Source: Bradyrhizobium sp. SSBR45G
GTDB taxonomy: Bacteria; Pseudomonadota; Alphaproteobacteria; Rhizobiales; Xanthobacteraceae
Reading direction: 5' to 3'
DNA length: 64,000 bases
Assembly (NCBI RefSeq): GCF_030159255.1
Contig: NZ_BSCT01000026.1
Location: forward strand, 1-64,000
The notes beneath the pieces are model-generated. The model had not been told where the DNA came from, ran no database searches, and saw only the letters and a list, made by a program, of their open reading frames with translations. Made by a program: the position numbers and the translations under genes. This document shows positions 8,356 to 16,533 of the stretch, one piece after another. Positions within the stretch are counted from its first letter, which is position 1. Each line of letters begins with the position of its first letter.

Positions 8356-9527
8356 CGATGAGCGCGCACCGCGGTCGATTCGCGTCGCTGCTGGCCGCCA
8401 TGGCCTGCGCCTGGCTCGCGCTGGCCCTTCAGATTGCGCCGGCCGCGGCGCAGAGCTGCACCAATGTGGAGAGCCTGGCCACTGCGGCCGCCTGTCCGAC
8501 ACCGACCCCCTCGCCCTCGCCGACGGCTTCGCCAACACCGACCCCAACGCCGACAGCAACGGCCACTCCGACGCCGACGCCCTCGGTGACACCCACGCCA
8601 ACGCCGACACCCACGCCAACGCCTACGCCCACCGGCGCGGGAAACAGCGCGAACACCATCAACGGCCTCGCCGACCAGCGCTTCAACCAGATGATCACCA
8701 ACCGGGTGCTCGGCCTGGTGCTGCTCGGCGTCAACGAGCAGGTGAATTGCAACGACTGCATCAGCGCGTTCGGCTCGGCCGGCTCGTTCTCGGCCGGCAT
8801 TCACGGCCGCAAGCAGCTGACCAGCAATCTCGCGCTGCTCGCCGGCCTCGCCTACACGCAGTACAATGAGAACGGCTACCACGTGACGTCGGCGCCGATC
8901 GGCGCCTTCGCGCTGCGCTACGATGTCGCCGACTGGGGCTCGTCGCGGCCATTCTTCGACATCGGCACCATCCTGACGCCGTATGAGAAGGTCCGTTACG
9001 GCCGCAGCTACTCCACAAGTCTCGGCAATGTGACGGTGGACGGAACGACGACGGCCTCGAACTACGCGCTCTATGGCCGCGCCGGCTGGATCAGCCGGAT
9101 CTCGCCGCGCGATGAGGTCGCAGCTTCCGTCGAGCTGTGGCAGCTGTGGCAGCGCGTATCCGGCTATCGGGATCCGACCGCAGCCTTCAACCCGTTCGAC
9201 GCGACGATCGCCGGCGGCACCGACCGCACCAGCCTGGTCAAGATCGGCGGCCAGTGGACGCATCTGTTCGGCACCAGCGTCGAAGCCAATGTCAATGGCG
9301 GCTATGTGCAGTCGTTCGCCACCCGATCCGGCATCGTCGCGACCGTCACCGGCAACGGCACGGTGACGCCTGTCATGGGCAACCAGGGCTGGTTCGAATA
9401 TGGCGGCCGACTCGGCTTCCGGCTTCAGAAAGGCTGGATCGCCGACCTGTTCGTCAACGGCACGCTCGGTCCGCAGCCGGTCGGCACCACCATCCACGGC
9501 GGCGTCGGGCTGCGGATCCATTATTAG
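8352..9527 (+). CDS. Outer-membrane beta-barrel (autotransporter-like) with Pro-Thr spacer
   Basis: A 391-residue exported protein. It has a signal peptide (ALQIAPAAAQ), a short Cys-containing segment, a low-complexity Pro/Thr/Ser spacer encoded at about 8494-8635 (repeats of PTPTPT), then a C-terminal domain of about 290 residues with alternating amphipathic strands. The last residues GGVGLRIHY end in an aromatic, as outer-membrane barrels require. The barrel resembles an autotransporter translocator but there is no long passenger; the Pro-Thr spacer may reach through or anchor in the peptidoglycan. Two Cys in VNCNDCISAF lie at the barrel entrance. It is coupled to the FecR-domain gene by an ATGA overlap, so the products probably act together at the envelope. 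The barrel assignment is by pattern, not by a named family. Confidence 0.75.
   Translation: MTMSAHRGRFASLLAAMACAWLALALQIAPAAAQSCTNVESLATAAACPTPTPSPSPTASPTPTPTPTATATPTPTPSVTPTPTPTPTPTPTPTGAGNSANTINGLADQRFNQMITNRVLGLVLLGVNEQVNCNDCISAFGSAGSFSAGIHGRKQLTSNLALLAGLAYTQYNENGYHVTSAPIGAFALRYDVADWGSSRPFFDIGTILTPYEKVRYGRSYSTSLGNVTVDGTTTASNYALYGRAGWISRISPRDEVAASVELWQLWQRVSGYRDPTAAFNPFDATIAGGTDRTSLVKIGGQWTHLFGTSVEANVNGGYVQSFATRSGIVATVTGNGTVTPVMGNQGWFEYGGRLGFRLQKGWIADLFVNGTLGPQPVGTTIHGGVGLRIHY
8494..8635 (+). repeat. Pro-Thr-coding low-complexity tandem repeat
   Basis: A run of imperfect six-base units of the type CCNACN encodes a Pro-Thr/Pro-Ser stretch inside the beta-barrel gene. Such tracts are prone to slippage and length variation, so the spacer may differ between strains. 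The antisense frame reads as a Gly-Val repeat and is not a gene. Confidence 0.8.
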
Positions 9528-9669
9528 GCGACGCCAGCGGGCCGCTCCCGGTCAAGAAATCATGACCGGTCTGCGCCCGTGTCCGCTTGACCCGCGCATG
9601 GCCGCGGCCATATGAAATGACGATCGTCATGCAAATGCGACCGGATTGCCCGGCGCATGCGGAGGCAGG

Positions 9670-11112
9670 ATGGACGTTTCGACGCAAGCGACCCGCGCGG
9701 CCGCACATCCTGCCGTGCCGGAGGCGGCGCCCTCCCCGCCGCCGGTTCCGTCACGAGACAAGGCCGCCGCGGCGCGCACGGCGCTGCTGACCGGCCCGGT
9801 GCTGCCGGCCCTGGTCCGCCTCGCACTGCCGACGATGTCGGTGCTGGTGGCACAGACCGCGGTCAACGTCGCCGAGGCCTATTACGTCGGCCTGCTCGGC
9901 ACCGACGCGCTCGCCGGCGCCGCGCTGGTGTTCCCGATCTTCATGCTGATGACGATGATGTCGAACGGCGGGATCGGCAGCGGCGTCTCCTCGGCCGTGG
10001 CGCGCGCCATCGGCGCCGGCCGCCACGCCGACGCCGATGCCGTCGCCTTCCACGCCATCGTGCTCGCGGTGATCGCCGGCGCGCTGTTCACGCTCGCCAC
10101 CGCGTTGTGCGGTCCGGCGCTGTACCATGCGCTCGGCGGCCGCGACGGCGCGCTCGAGGCCGCGCTGCGCTACTCGAACTATCTATTCGCCGGCGCGGTT
10201 CCGGTCTGGATCGTCAACCTGCAGGCTGCGGCGCTGCGCGGTGCCGGCAATGTGCGGGTGCCGGCGCTGGTCACGCTGATCGGCGCTGTCATGATGATCC
10301 CGGCCTCGCCGGTGCTGATCTTCGGCCTCGGGCCGCTGCCGGGCCTCGGCATCGCCGGCGCGGGCATCGCGTTCGGGCTGTACTACTGCGGCGCCATGCT
10401 GGTGCTCGTGCGCTATATGGCCTCCGGCCGCTCCAGCCTTCATGTCCGCATCGCGCCGCTGCAGATCAGGCTGTTCGCAGACATCCTCAAGGTCGGGCTG
10501 CCGACCGCGCTCAACGCCGTGCTGGTCAATCTCACCGTCATCCTGGTGACCGCGCTCGCGGGCCGCTTCGGCACCTCGGAGCTCGCCGCCTATGGCATCG
10601 CCTCGCGGCTCGACTACATCATGATCCCGTTGCTGTTCGGTCTGTGCACGGCAACTCTGACCATGGTCGGGATCAATGTCGGTGCCGGCCAGGGCGCCCG
10701 CGCCCGCCGCATCGCCTGGATCAGTGCCGCGACGGGAGCGGCGCTGGTCGGCGGCATTGGCCTCATCGTGGCGCTGCATCCGCCGCTGTGGCTCACGCTG
10801 TTCAGCCGTGACGCGGACGTGCTGCGCGAGGGCACGATCTATCTGCGCACCGTGGCGCCGGCCTACGCCGCGCTCGGCTTTGGCTTCGTGCTGGCCTTTG
10901 CCGGCCAGGGCGCCGGCCATGTGCTTTGGCCGTTCATCGGCTCGATCCTGCGCATCCTGGTCGCTGCCGGCGGAGGTTTTGTCGCGATCGTCATGCTCGG
11001 CGGCGGCATGGCCTCGCTCGCCGCGATGGTCGCCCTGTCGCTGGTGGTCTATGCGCTGGTCTGCAGCCTGGTGCTGCGGTTCGACCGGATCTGGGGCGCG
11101 ACCGCGCGCTAG
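9670..11112 (+). CDS. MATE family efflux transporter
   Basis: A 480-residue inner-membrane transporter with about 12 helices in two homologous halves (first helix TGPVLPALVRLALPTMSVL, second half opening with LQIRLFADILKVGLPTALN). The family exports cationic drugs or metabolites in exchange for Na+ or H+. The start at 9670 is favoured by a GGAGGCAGG ribosome site directly upstream; the earlier ATG at 9646 has none. The roughly 45-residue Ala/Pro-rich N-terminus before the first helix is longer than usual. Monocistronic; no regulator adjoins it and the substrate is unknown. Confidence 0.9.
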   Translation: MDVSTQATRAAAHPAVPEAAPSPPPVPSRDKAAAARTALLTGPVLPALVRLALPTMSVLVAQTAVNVAEAYYVGLLGTDALAGAALVFPIFMLMTMMSNGGIGSGVSSAVARAIGAGRHADADAVAFHAIVLAVIAGALFTLATALCGPALYHALGGRDGALEAALRYSNYLFAGAVPVWIVNLQAAALRGAGNVRVPALVTLIGAVMMIPASPVLIFGLGPLPGLGIAGAGIAFGLYYCGAMLVLVRYMASGRSSLHVRIAPLQIRLFADILKVGLPTALNAVLVNLTVILVTALAGRFGTSELAAYGIASRLDYIMIPLLFGLCTATLTMVGINVGAGQGARARRIAWISAATGAALVGGIGLIVALHPPLWLTLFSRDADVLREGTIYLRTVAPAYAALGFGFVLAFAGQGAGHVLWPFIGSILRILVAAGGGFVAIVMLGGGMASLAAMVALSLVVYALVCSLVLRFDRIWGATAR

Positions 11113-11401
11113 CGCCGCTCTCCTGACGAGCGAAGTCAGCCCGCCCACAACTAATCATTCGGGCCGCTGCGATCACCTAAAACACGTATCCCGCCCGATC
11201 GCTACTTTCGAGAGGTACGATAGGCCCGCTCTCGGCGATCACTCCAAGAGACTGATAACCCTGAGTTCCCGCAAACCTGAAAGCGGGGCCCTTTCCGGAA
11301 CCGAATTCATGCGGCGGTAAGGTCTGCCGATCATTTCCTGATGCGGGGGCCGCGAAGTGCCGGCGCCAGCCCTCGCGAGCCAGCAGCAGGAAGCGTCGCA
11401 T

Positions 11402-12631
11402 ATGAGTCCACCGATTTTGCCCGAACGTCTCCGTACCCGGTCACGCCGATTCTGGCAGGCGCAGGACGGCCAGATCAGCATGATCTTCGCCATCGCCATC
11501 ATTCCGATCGTGGTCGCGATCGGCGCCGCCGTCGACTTCTCCAAGTCCGGCGACACCAAGGCCCAGCTGCAGAAGGCGGTCGATGCCGCCGTGCTGGCCG
11601 GGGTCATCCAGCCGAGCGGGCAACAGGTCTCGACCGCAACCGCGGTCTTCAAGGGCGATTTCGGCGGCCGCTTCGGCACGTCCGTATCGGCGAACTTCAC
11701 GGCGAACAGTGACGGCTCGCTCACCGGCAGCGCGACGGCCACCGTGCCCACCTCATTCCTGAACGTGATGGGCACCACCTCGCTCGGGATTGCGGCGACG
11801 GCGACGGCGAAGGCCGGCGCGCAGACCACGACGCCGGTCTGCATCCTGCTGGTCAGCACGCTCAACTCGCAATCGCTGCTGGTCAATTCCGGCGCGCAGC
11901 TGAATGCGCCGAGCTGCGAGGTGCACGTGCTGTCGACGCAAAGCCCGGCCGCGATGTTCAACGCCACGCTGAACGTCAAGCGCATCTGCGTCAAGGGCTC
12001 CACCGTCACCAAGAACGGCGGCGTCACTCCACCGGTCGAGACCAGCTGCGCGGCGATCAGCGATCCGTTCGCCGGCAAGCTGCCGACTCCGAGCACCACC
12101 TGCACCGTCTCGTCCAGCGTCATCAAGAATGGCGGCACCGCCTCGCTCGATCCGGGCGTCTATTGCGGCGGCGTGACGCTCAACGGCACGGGTACGCTGA
12201 CGCTGAACCCCGGTCTCTACGTCATCAAGGGCTCGCCGTTCATTTTCAACTCCGGCTGGACGGTCAACGGAACCGGGGTGACCTTCTACTTCGCCGATTC
12301 CGGCGGATCGATCACCTTCAACGGTAATGTCACTGCCAATCTTTCGGCGCCGACCACCGGCACCTATGCCAACATCCTGATGTACGAGCCGAACGGCCTG
12401 TCGACCACGAACCTGCCGATCAACGGCACCAGCGGCTCGTCCTATACCGGATTGATCTACCTGCCGAGCCGCAACGTCACCATCAACTCCGTCTCCAACG
12501 TCAGCAGCAACAGCGTCACCATGGTGTTCAACACGCTGATCCTGAACGCCACCAACTGGACCATCGCGCCGGGCGCGCTGTCGATGTCGGTCGCGAACGG
12601 CCCGGCGGGAACGGCGTTTCTGTCGAGATAG
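11402..12631 (+). CDS. TadG-like pilus/Flp-associated secreted protein
   Basis: A 409-residue protein. Its N-terminus has a basic stretch, then DGQISMIFAIAIIPIVVAIGAAVDFS, a single hydrophobic helix with the TadE/TadG-like prepilin-type context. This is followed by SGDTKAQLQKAVDAAVLAG, diagnostic of the Tad N-terminal domain. The rest is a Thr/Ser/Gly/Asn-rich beta-strand region (repeated NGTGTLTLNPGLY-like elements) with several cysteines, suggesting a right-handed beta-solenoid rather than the von Willebrand domain of longer TadG proteins. No tad secretion genes are nearby, so it probably uses a tad system encoded elsewhere. An ATG at 11357 is possible but the 11402 start matches the family. 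Confidence 0.82.
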   Translation: MSPPILPERLRTRSRRFWQAQDGQISMIFAIAIIPIVVAIGAAVDFSKSGDTKAQLQKAVDAAVLAGVIQPSGQQVSTATAVFKGDFGGRFGTSVSANFTANSDGSLTGSATATVPTSFLNVMGTTSLGIAATATAKAGAQTTTPVCILLVSTLNSQSLLVNSGAQLNAPSCEVHVLSTQSPAAMFNATLNVKRICVKGSTVTKNGGVTPPVETSCAAISDPFAGKLPTPSTTCTVSSSVIKNGGTASLDPGVYCGGVTLNGTGTLTLNPGLYVIKGSPFIFNSGWTVNGTGVTFYFADSGGSITFNGNVTANLSAPTTGTYANILMYEPNGLSTTNLPINGTSGSSYTGLIYLPSRNVTINSVSNVSSNSVTMVFNTLILNATNWTIAPGALSMSVANGPAGTAFLSR

Positions 12632-13121
12632 TCGGCGCATGAAGTGCGCGCGCGCCGTTGCCGCTTGCACATTGAGATCCAAGCCCGTCCCGACAGGCGA
12701 CACTGCGCTCCCTCTCCCCATTCTTCACGGGAAGAGGGCTAGGGTGGGCAGCGGCACGGGTGGTGCGAATCATCAGCGCAAGACTCTCAGCTGACTTAAA
12801 ATCAGCTCTCTCTTATCAGTAGATCGCTCCTCATTAGATCTCTGCTTCGATCTGCAAGCTGCAGAGCTAACGACTAAGTCCGCCCGTGAAGCTGCCCCTC
12901 TCCCCGTGAAGAACGGCGAGAGGGAGAGCAGCGTCGCCCGGGGTGGGCGCCGAGCTTCATCACGGGATGCGCTTTGCGCGAGGATCTCAGCTCCGGCGCT
13001 TCTGGTGCTGACCATGCTGACACCCGCCACAACCAGCCATTCCGGCCCAACGCCCCCGCCGAACGCCCCTCACGCCTTCGTCACCACGCCCTCCCCTTGA
13101 CACCCGTGGCCATTTCAGCTG
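12632..13121. other. Gene-free interval with repeat and Zur-type promoter
   Basis: About 570 bases separate the TadG-like gene from the GTPase gene. It holds the inverted repeat at 12706-12930 and, at its right end, the Zur-like box. The short open frames in between have no ribosome sites or recognisable products. Confidence 0.6.
12706..12930. repeat. Long inverted intergenic repeat
   Basis: A left arm near 12706-12745 (CCCTCTCCCC then TTCTTCACGGG) is the approximate reverse complement of a right arm near 12890-12930 (CCCGTGAAGAA then GAGAGGGAGAGC). The copies flank about 150 bases of unassigned DNA. The CCCTCTCCC/GGGAGAGGG arms are the same type as those at 15642-15806, marking a dispersed repeat family. 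Confidence 0.6.
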
Positions 13122-13138
13122 ATGTTACGTTATAACAT
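13122..13138. promoter_or_regulatory. Zur-like operator before COG0523 GTPase
   Basis: ATGTTACGTTATAACAT is a near-perfect palindrome (TGTTA, five bases, TAACA). It matches the AT-rich inverted repeat recognised by the zinc repressor Zur in proteobacteria. It lies 68 bases before the start of a COG0523 GTPase, a typical Zur target, so zinc-starvation induction is likely. No zur gene is in the window. Confidence 0.6.
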
Positions 13139-13205
13139 TACAAAAGAGGCCGCATGTCCGCTCGCCGGCGCCGACCGCTCCCCCTGAAGAGGCTGTTCGA
13201 TCTCG

Positions 13206-14411
13206 ATGCGCAAACTCCCCGTCACGGTCTTGTCCGGCTTCCTCGGGGCTGGGAAGACCACTTTGCTGAACCACATCCTGAACAACCGCCAGGGGCTGAA
13301 GCTGGCGGTGATCGTCAACGACATGAGCGAGGTGAACATCGATGCGGACCTCGTTCGCGATGGCGGTGCCAATCTGTCGCGGACGGATGAGCAGCTGGTC
13401 GAGATGACCAATGGCTGCATCTGCTGCACCTTGCGCGACGATCTGCTGAAGGAGGTCCGCGCGCTCGCCGAGAGCGGCCGCTTCGACTATCTCGTGATCG
13501 AATCGACCGGCATCTCGGAGCCGCTGCCGGTGGCCGCGACCTTCGACTTCCGCGACGAGCACGGCATGAGCCTGTCGGACGTCGCGCGGCTCGACACGAT
13601 GGTGACCGTGGTCGACGCGGTGAACCTGCTGAAGGACTATTCGTCGTCGGATTTTCTGGCCGATCGCGGCGAGGCGCTCGACGGCGATCGCCGCGCGCTG
13701 GTCGATCTGCTGGTCGAGCAGATCGAGTTCGCTGACGTCGTCGTGCTCAACAAGGTCGACGATGCCGGCGCGGATCAGCGCGACACCGCGCACAAGATCA
13801 TCCGTGCACTCAATCCGGATGCTGATGTCATCGAAGCGAGCCACGGCCGCGTGCCGTCGGAGCGCATCCTCGCCACCGGCCGCTTCGACTTCGAACGCGC
13901 CCAGCAGCATCCGCTCTGGTACAACGAGCTCTACGGCTTCGCCGACCACGCGCCGGAGACCGAGAGCTATGGCGTGACGAGCTTCGTATATCGCGCCCGC
14001 CGTCCGTTCATCCCGGCCCGCTTCGATCAGTTCCTGCGCGAGCCCTGGCCGGGCGTGATCCGCGCCAAGGGCCATTTCTGGCTGGCGACCAGGCCGCAAT
14101 GGCTCGGCGAGATCAATCAGGCCGGCGCCATCGTCCGCACCAGCGCGCTCGGCTTCTGGTGGGCTTCGGTGCCGCAGACCCTGTGGCCGGAGGATCCGGC
14201 TTGGCGAAAGCGCATGCTGCAGCGCTGGGACGAGGTCTATGGCGACCGCCGCCAGGAGATTGTGTTCATCGGCAGCAATATGGAGGAGGCCGGCTTGCGC
14301 GCGCGGCTCGACGCCTGCCTGCTGCCGGGCAAGCCGGCGATGGACGTCGCTGCCTGGGCCCGGCTGTCCGATCCATTCCCGGTGTGGCGCCGCGCCGACG
14401 AGGCGGCCTGA
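13206..14411 (+). CDS. COG0523 (CobW/ZigA-type) GTP-dependent metallochaperone
   Basis: A 401-residue G3E GTPase. Walker A is GFLGAGKTT (residues 11-19) and the metal-binding CICC (71-74) follows TNG, the family hallmark for Zn(II). ESTGISEP supplies the switch region, NKVD near residue 183 gives guanine specificity, and a CobW C-terminal domain ends the protein. COG0523 proteins deliver zinc (or other metals) to client enzymes under scarcity. The Zur-like box upstream supports a zinc role over a cobalt or nitrile-hydratase role. A weak GAGGCTG lies in the leader. Monocistronic; the convergent neighbour is the His-rich cupin gene, whose N-terminal histidines might also bind metal. Confidence 0.92.
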   Translation: MRKLPVTVLSGFLGAGKTTLLNHILNNRQGLKLAVIVNDMSEVNIDADLVRDGGANLSRTDEQLVEMTNGCICCTLRDDLLKEVRALAESGRFDYLVIESTGISEPLPVAATFDFRDEHGMSLSDVARLDTMVTVVDAVNLLKDYSSSDFLADRGEALDGDRRALVDLLVEQIEFADVVVLNKVDDAGADQRDTAHKIIRALNPDADVIEASHGRVPSERILATGRFDFERAQQHPLWYNELYGFADHAPETESYGVTSFVYRARRPFIPARFDQFLREPWPGVIRAKGHFWLATRPQWLGEINQAGAIVRTSALGFWWASVPQTLWPEDPAWRKRMLQRWDEVYGDRRQEIVFIGSNMEEAGLRARLDACLLPGKPAMDVAAWARLSDPFPVWRRADEAA

Positions 14412-14561
14412 TCCGCAATCATCGGCGCCGATCTTCGGCAGCACCACACAGCGAGACACGCGCGCGACAGTCGCCCCTGCTGTGCGTGTGCAGGACGCGG
14501 TTCAGCCGCGCCTGGCTTGGCGGGGCCATCGCGAGATGGCTCCGCCATTTGACGTGGTGAC

Positions 14562-15092
14562 TTACGACTTCGTCTCGGACGGATCGCGGTGCACCGGATC
14601 GATCCACAGCACCGTCTCGGGCTTCTCGACCGGCTCGATGTCGATGTTGATGGCGACCGCCTCGCCGTCGCTGCGCACCAGCACGCATTCCAGCACCTCG
14701 TCGGGGCTGGCGTTGATCTCCTGATGCGGCACGTAGGGCGGCACGAAGATGAAGTCGCCGGGGCCCGCTTCGGCGGTGAACTGCAGCTGCTCGCCCCAAC
14801 GCATCCGCGCCCTGCCCTTCACCACAAAGATCACGCTTTCGAGATGGCCGTGATGATGCGCACCGGTCTTGGCGTCGGGCTTGATCGTGACGGTCCCGGC
14901 CCACAATTTCTGCGCTCCCACGCGCGCGAAATTGATCGCGGCCTTGCGGTCCATGCCAGGGGTCGACGGCACGTTGGAATCGAGCTGATTGCCCGGAATG
15001 ACGCGCACGCCATCGTGCTTCCAGCGCTGCCCGGCATCATCGTGGGCATGATCGTGAGGATGGCCGTGCGCGTGATCGTGTGAGCCTGACAT
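14562..15092 (-). CDS. Cupin-domain protein with His-rich N-terminus
   Basis: A 176-residue small cytosolic protein. The first 17 residues hold seven histidines ([13 protein letters not shown]), a likely metal-binding tail. A single cupin barrel follows, with motif 1 around [17 protein letters not shown] (metal-ligand histidines 79-83 and Glu85) and motif 2 [15 protein letters not shown] (His123). Known relatives are described only as cupin proteins; an enzymatic role is possible but unproven. The start at 15092 begins the His tail; the frame continues upstream across the CsbD gene on the other strand, where it is not real. Divergent from CsbD; lies beside the zinc-type GTPase gene. Confidence 0.85.
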   Translation of the reverse strand: MSGSHDHAHGHPHDHAHDDAGQRWKHDGVRVIPGNQLDSNVPSTPGMDRKAAINFARVGAQKLWAGTVTIKPDAKTGAHHHGHLESVIFVVKGRARMRWGEQLQFTAEAGPGDFIFVPPYVPHQEINASPDEVLECVLVRSDGEAVAINIDIEPVEKPETVLWIDPVHRDPSETKS

Positions 15093-15239
15093 GAGCTTTC
15101 GTCTCGGATTTCGATGTCTGGAGGGAACAAACGGGACCTTAGTGCAAATACCGTCGCGATGCCATTGGCGGTTCCGATCGAACCTTTTCCCAACTGCCGC
15201 ATTGTCTCCGCGTCTGAACACACAACGGAGGATGCATTC

Positions 15240-15455
15240 ATGGGTGCCACCACGGACAAGATCAAGGGCGTTGCCAACGAGGCCATCGGCAAGGCCAAGC
15301 AGGGCATCGGCGAAGCGACCGGCTCTGACCGCCTGCAGGGCGAAGGCGCCGTGCAGGAGATCAAGGGCAAGGGCCAGCAGGCGCTGGGCGATGCCAAGCA
15401 AGCGACCAAGGATGCGGTAAACACCGCGGCCGGCGCTGCGAACAAGAACCTCTGA
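15240..15455 (+). CDS. CsbD family stress protein
   Basis: A 71-residue, highly charged Ala/Lys/Gly-rich protein ([20 protein letters not shown]), typical of CsbD, a small general-stress protein of unknown biochemical function. The ribosome site CGGAGG lies about 10 bases before the ATG, and a strong terminator follows at 15511. Its size and sequence match the family's normal length. In alphaproteobacteria these are usually controlled by the general stress response; no promoter motif could be verified here. Confidence 0.92.
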   Translation: MGATTDKIKGVANEAIGKAKQGIGEATGSDRLQGEGAVQEIKGKGQQALGDAKQATKDAVNTAAGAANKNL

Positions 15456-15510
15456 GCGAGGTGAGCGGCGGCCGGACACGCCGCTGGCTCAACGCGAGAG
15501 ACTGACAGAG

Positions 15511-15535
15511 CCGGCCCCTCGCGGGGCCGGTTTTG
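15511..15535 (+). terminator. Rho-independent terminator of csbD-like gene
   Basis: CCGGCCCC, a four-base loop TCGC, GGGGCCGG, then TTTTG: a perfect eight-pair GC stem followed by a T tract, 55 bases after the CsbD stop codon. Confidence 0.9.
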
Positions 15536-15641
15536 TCATAACTGTCAGTTGATGATCTAGCCGCGTCGTGAGCAGGACTGAGAGGCCGAGCTGAGTTGGT
15601 TGTCGCATCAGCCGTCGGCCCAGAGTGAGGGCGTGCAATAC

Positions 15642-15806
15642 AGCGCCCTCTCCCCTTGCGGGAGAGGGCATCTCCTTACCAATCACGTCCTCGATCGGGT
15701 GAGGGATATCTCTCGGCGAGCGGCGCTCGTGGAGAGACACCCCTCACCCAATCGAGCCTGCGGCTTCTTCCTACATGCCCTCTCCCGCAAGGGGAGAGGG
15801 CACATT
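15642..15806. repeat. Long inverted repeat (cruciform-like)
   Basis: GCCCTCTCCCCTTGCGGGAG (left, from 15642) pairs with CTCCCGCAAGGGGAGAGGGC (right, ending about 15802). Further in, GGGTGAGGG and CCCTCACCC also pair, as do CTCTC and GAGAG near the centre. This forms a palindromic element of about 160 bases in the gap between CsbD and FKBP. It resembles a dispersed Bradyrhizobium-type repeat and shares its arm type with 12706-12930. Confidence 0.75.
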
Positions 15807-15891
15807 CATGAGCACGGCAACTGATCTTCAGAGCGTCAAGCGATTTTGAGATACGTTTGACGGTTGCGACTAACAGCTCGTTGCGCCGATC

Positions 15892-16362
15892 TTACTTCAC
15901 GCCGAGCAGTTCGACATCGAACATCAAGGTCGCGTTCGGCGGGATGACGCCGCCGGCGCCGCGCGCGCCGTAGCCGAGCTCCGGCGGAATGATCAGCGTG
16001 CGCTTGCCGCCGACCTTCATGGTGGCGACGCCCTCGTCCCATCCGGCGATGACGCGCTTCATGCCGATCGGGAATTCGAACGGCTCGTTGCGATCGACCG
16101 AGGAGTCGAATTTCTTGCCCTTCTGGCCGTTCTCGTAGAGCCAGCCCGTGTAGTGCATCACGCAGGTCTGGCCGCGCGCCGGCGTGGCGCCGGTGCCTTC
16201 CTTGGTATCGATGATCTGCAGTCCGGAGGGAGTGGTCATGGTCTTTCCTGTCGATTTGGCGGAACTGGTCTGTGCCGATGCCGCATGCGGGCCCAGCACG
16301 GCGGCAGCCGCGGCAGACGCCGCTGCCATCAGCGCAACTCTTCGATCCATCAGACGCCGCAT
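15892..16362 (-). CDS. FKBP-type peptidyl-prolyl cis-trans isomerase, exported
   Basis: A 156-residue protein. A signal-peptide-like N-terminus (MRRLMDRRVALMAAASAA...ASAQ, with an Arg-Arg pair) is followed by a complete FKBP domain (about 50-156): VMHYTGWLYENGQKGKKFDS, FPIGMKRVIAGWDEGV, IIPPELGYGARG and FDVELLGVK. It probably folds periplasmic proteins by proline isomerisation. The FKBP active-site Asp (FDSS), Trp (AGWDEG) and Tyr (LGYGARG) are present. The ORF extends upstream, but the signal sequence fixes the start near 16362. Monocistronic and convergent with CsbD across the inverted repeat. Confidence 0.92.
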   Translation of the reverse strand: MRRLMDRRVALMAAASAAAAAVLGPHAASAQTSSAKSTGKTMTTPSGLQIIDTKEGTGATPARGQTCVMHYTGWLYENGQKGKKFDSSVDRNEPFEFPIGMKRVIAGWDEGVATMKVGGKRTLIIPPELGYGARGAGGVIPPNATLMFDVELLGVK

Positions 16363-16533
16363 GCTCCAGACTGCCTCTGCTCGTTCACGGGAGCCGCGGT
16401 TTAGCCCATGCCGGCGCCGGTGGCCAGCCCGACCGCGCGCGGCGGCGCACGGCGCGCCCCGCCCCGAAAAAGACAACTCTCCTGCGCCTTATCGGAAGTC
16501 ACGAGGGCGCGCCGCGGTCGCTTGCACCGCGGG

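Noticed and set aside
8429-8800. Gly-Val-rich minus-strand frame
   Set aside because: It is the antisense reading of the Pro-Thr repeat tract.
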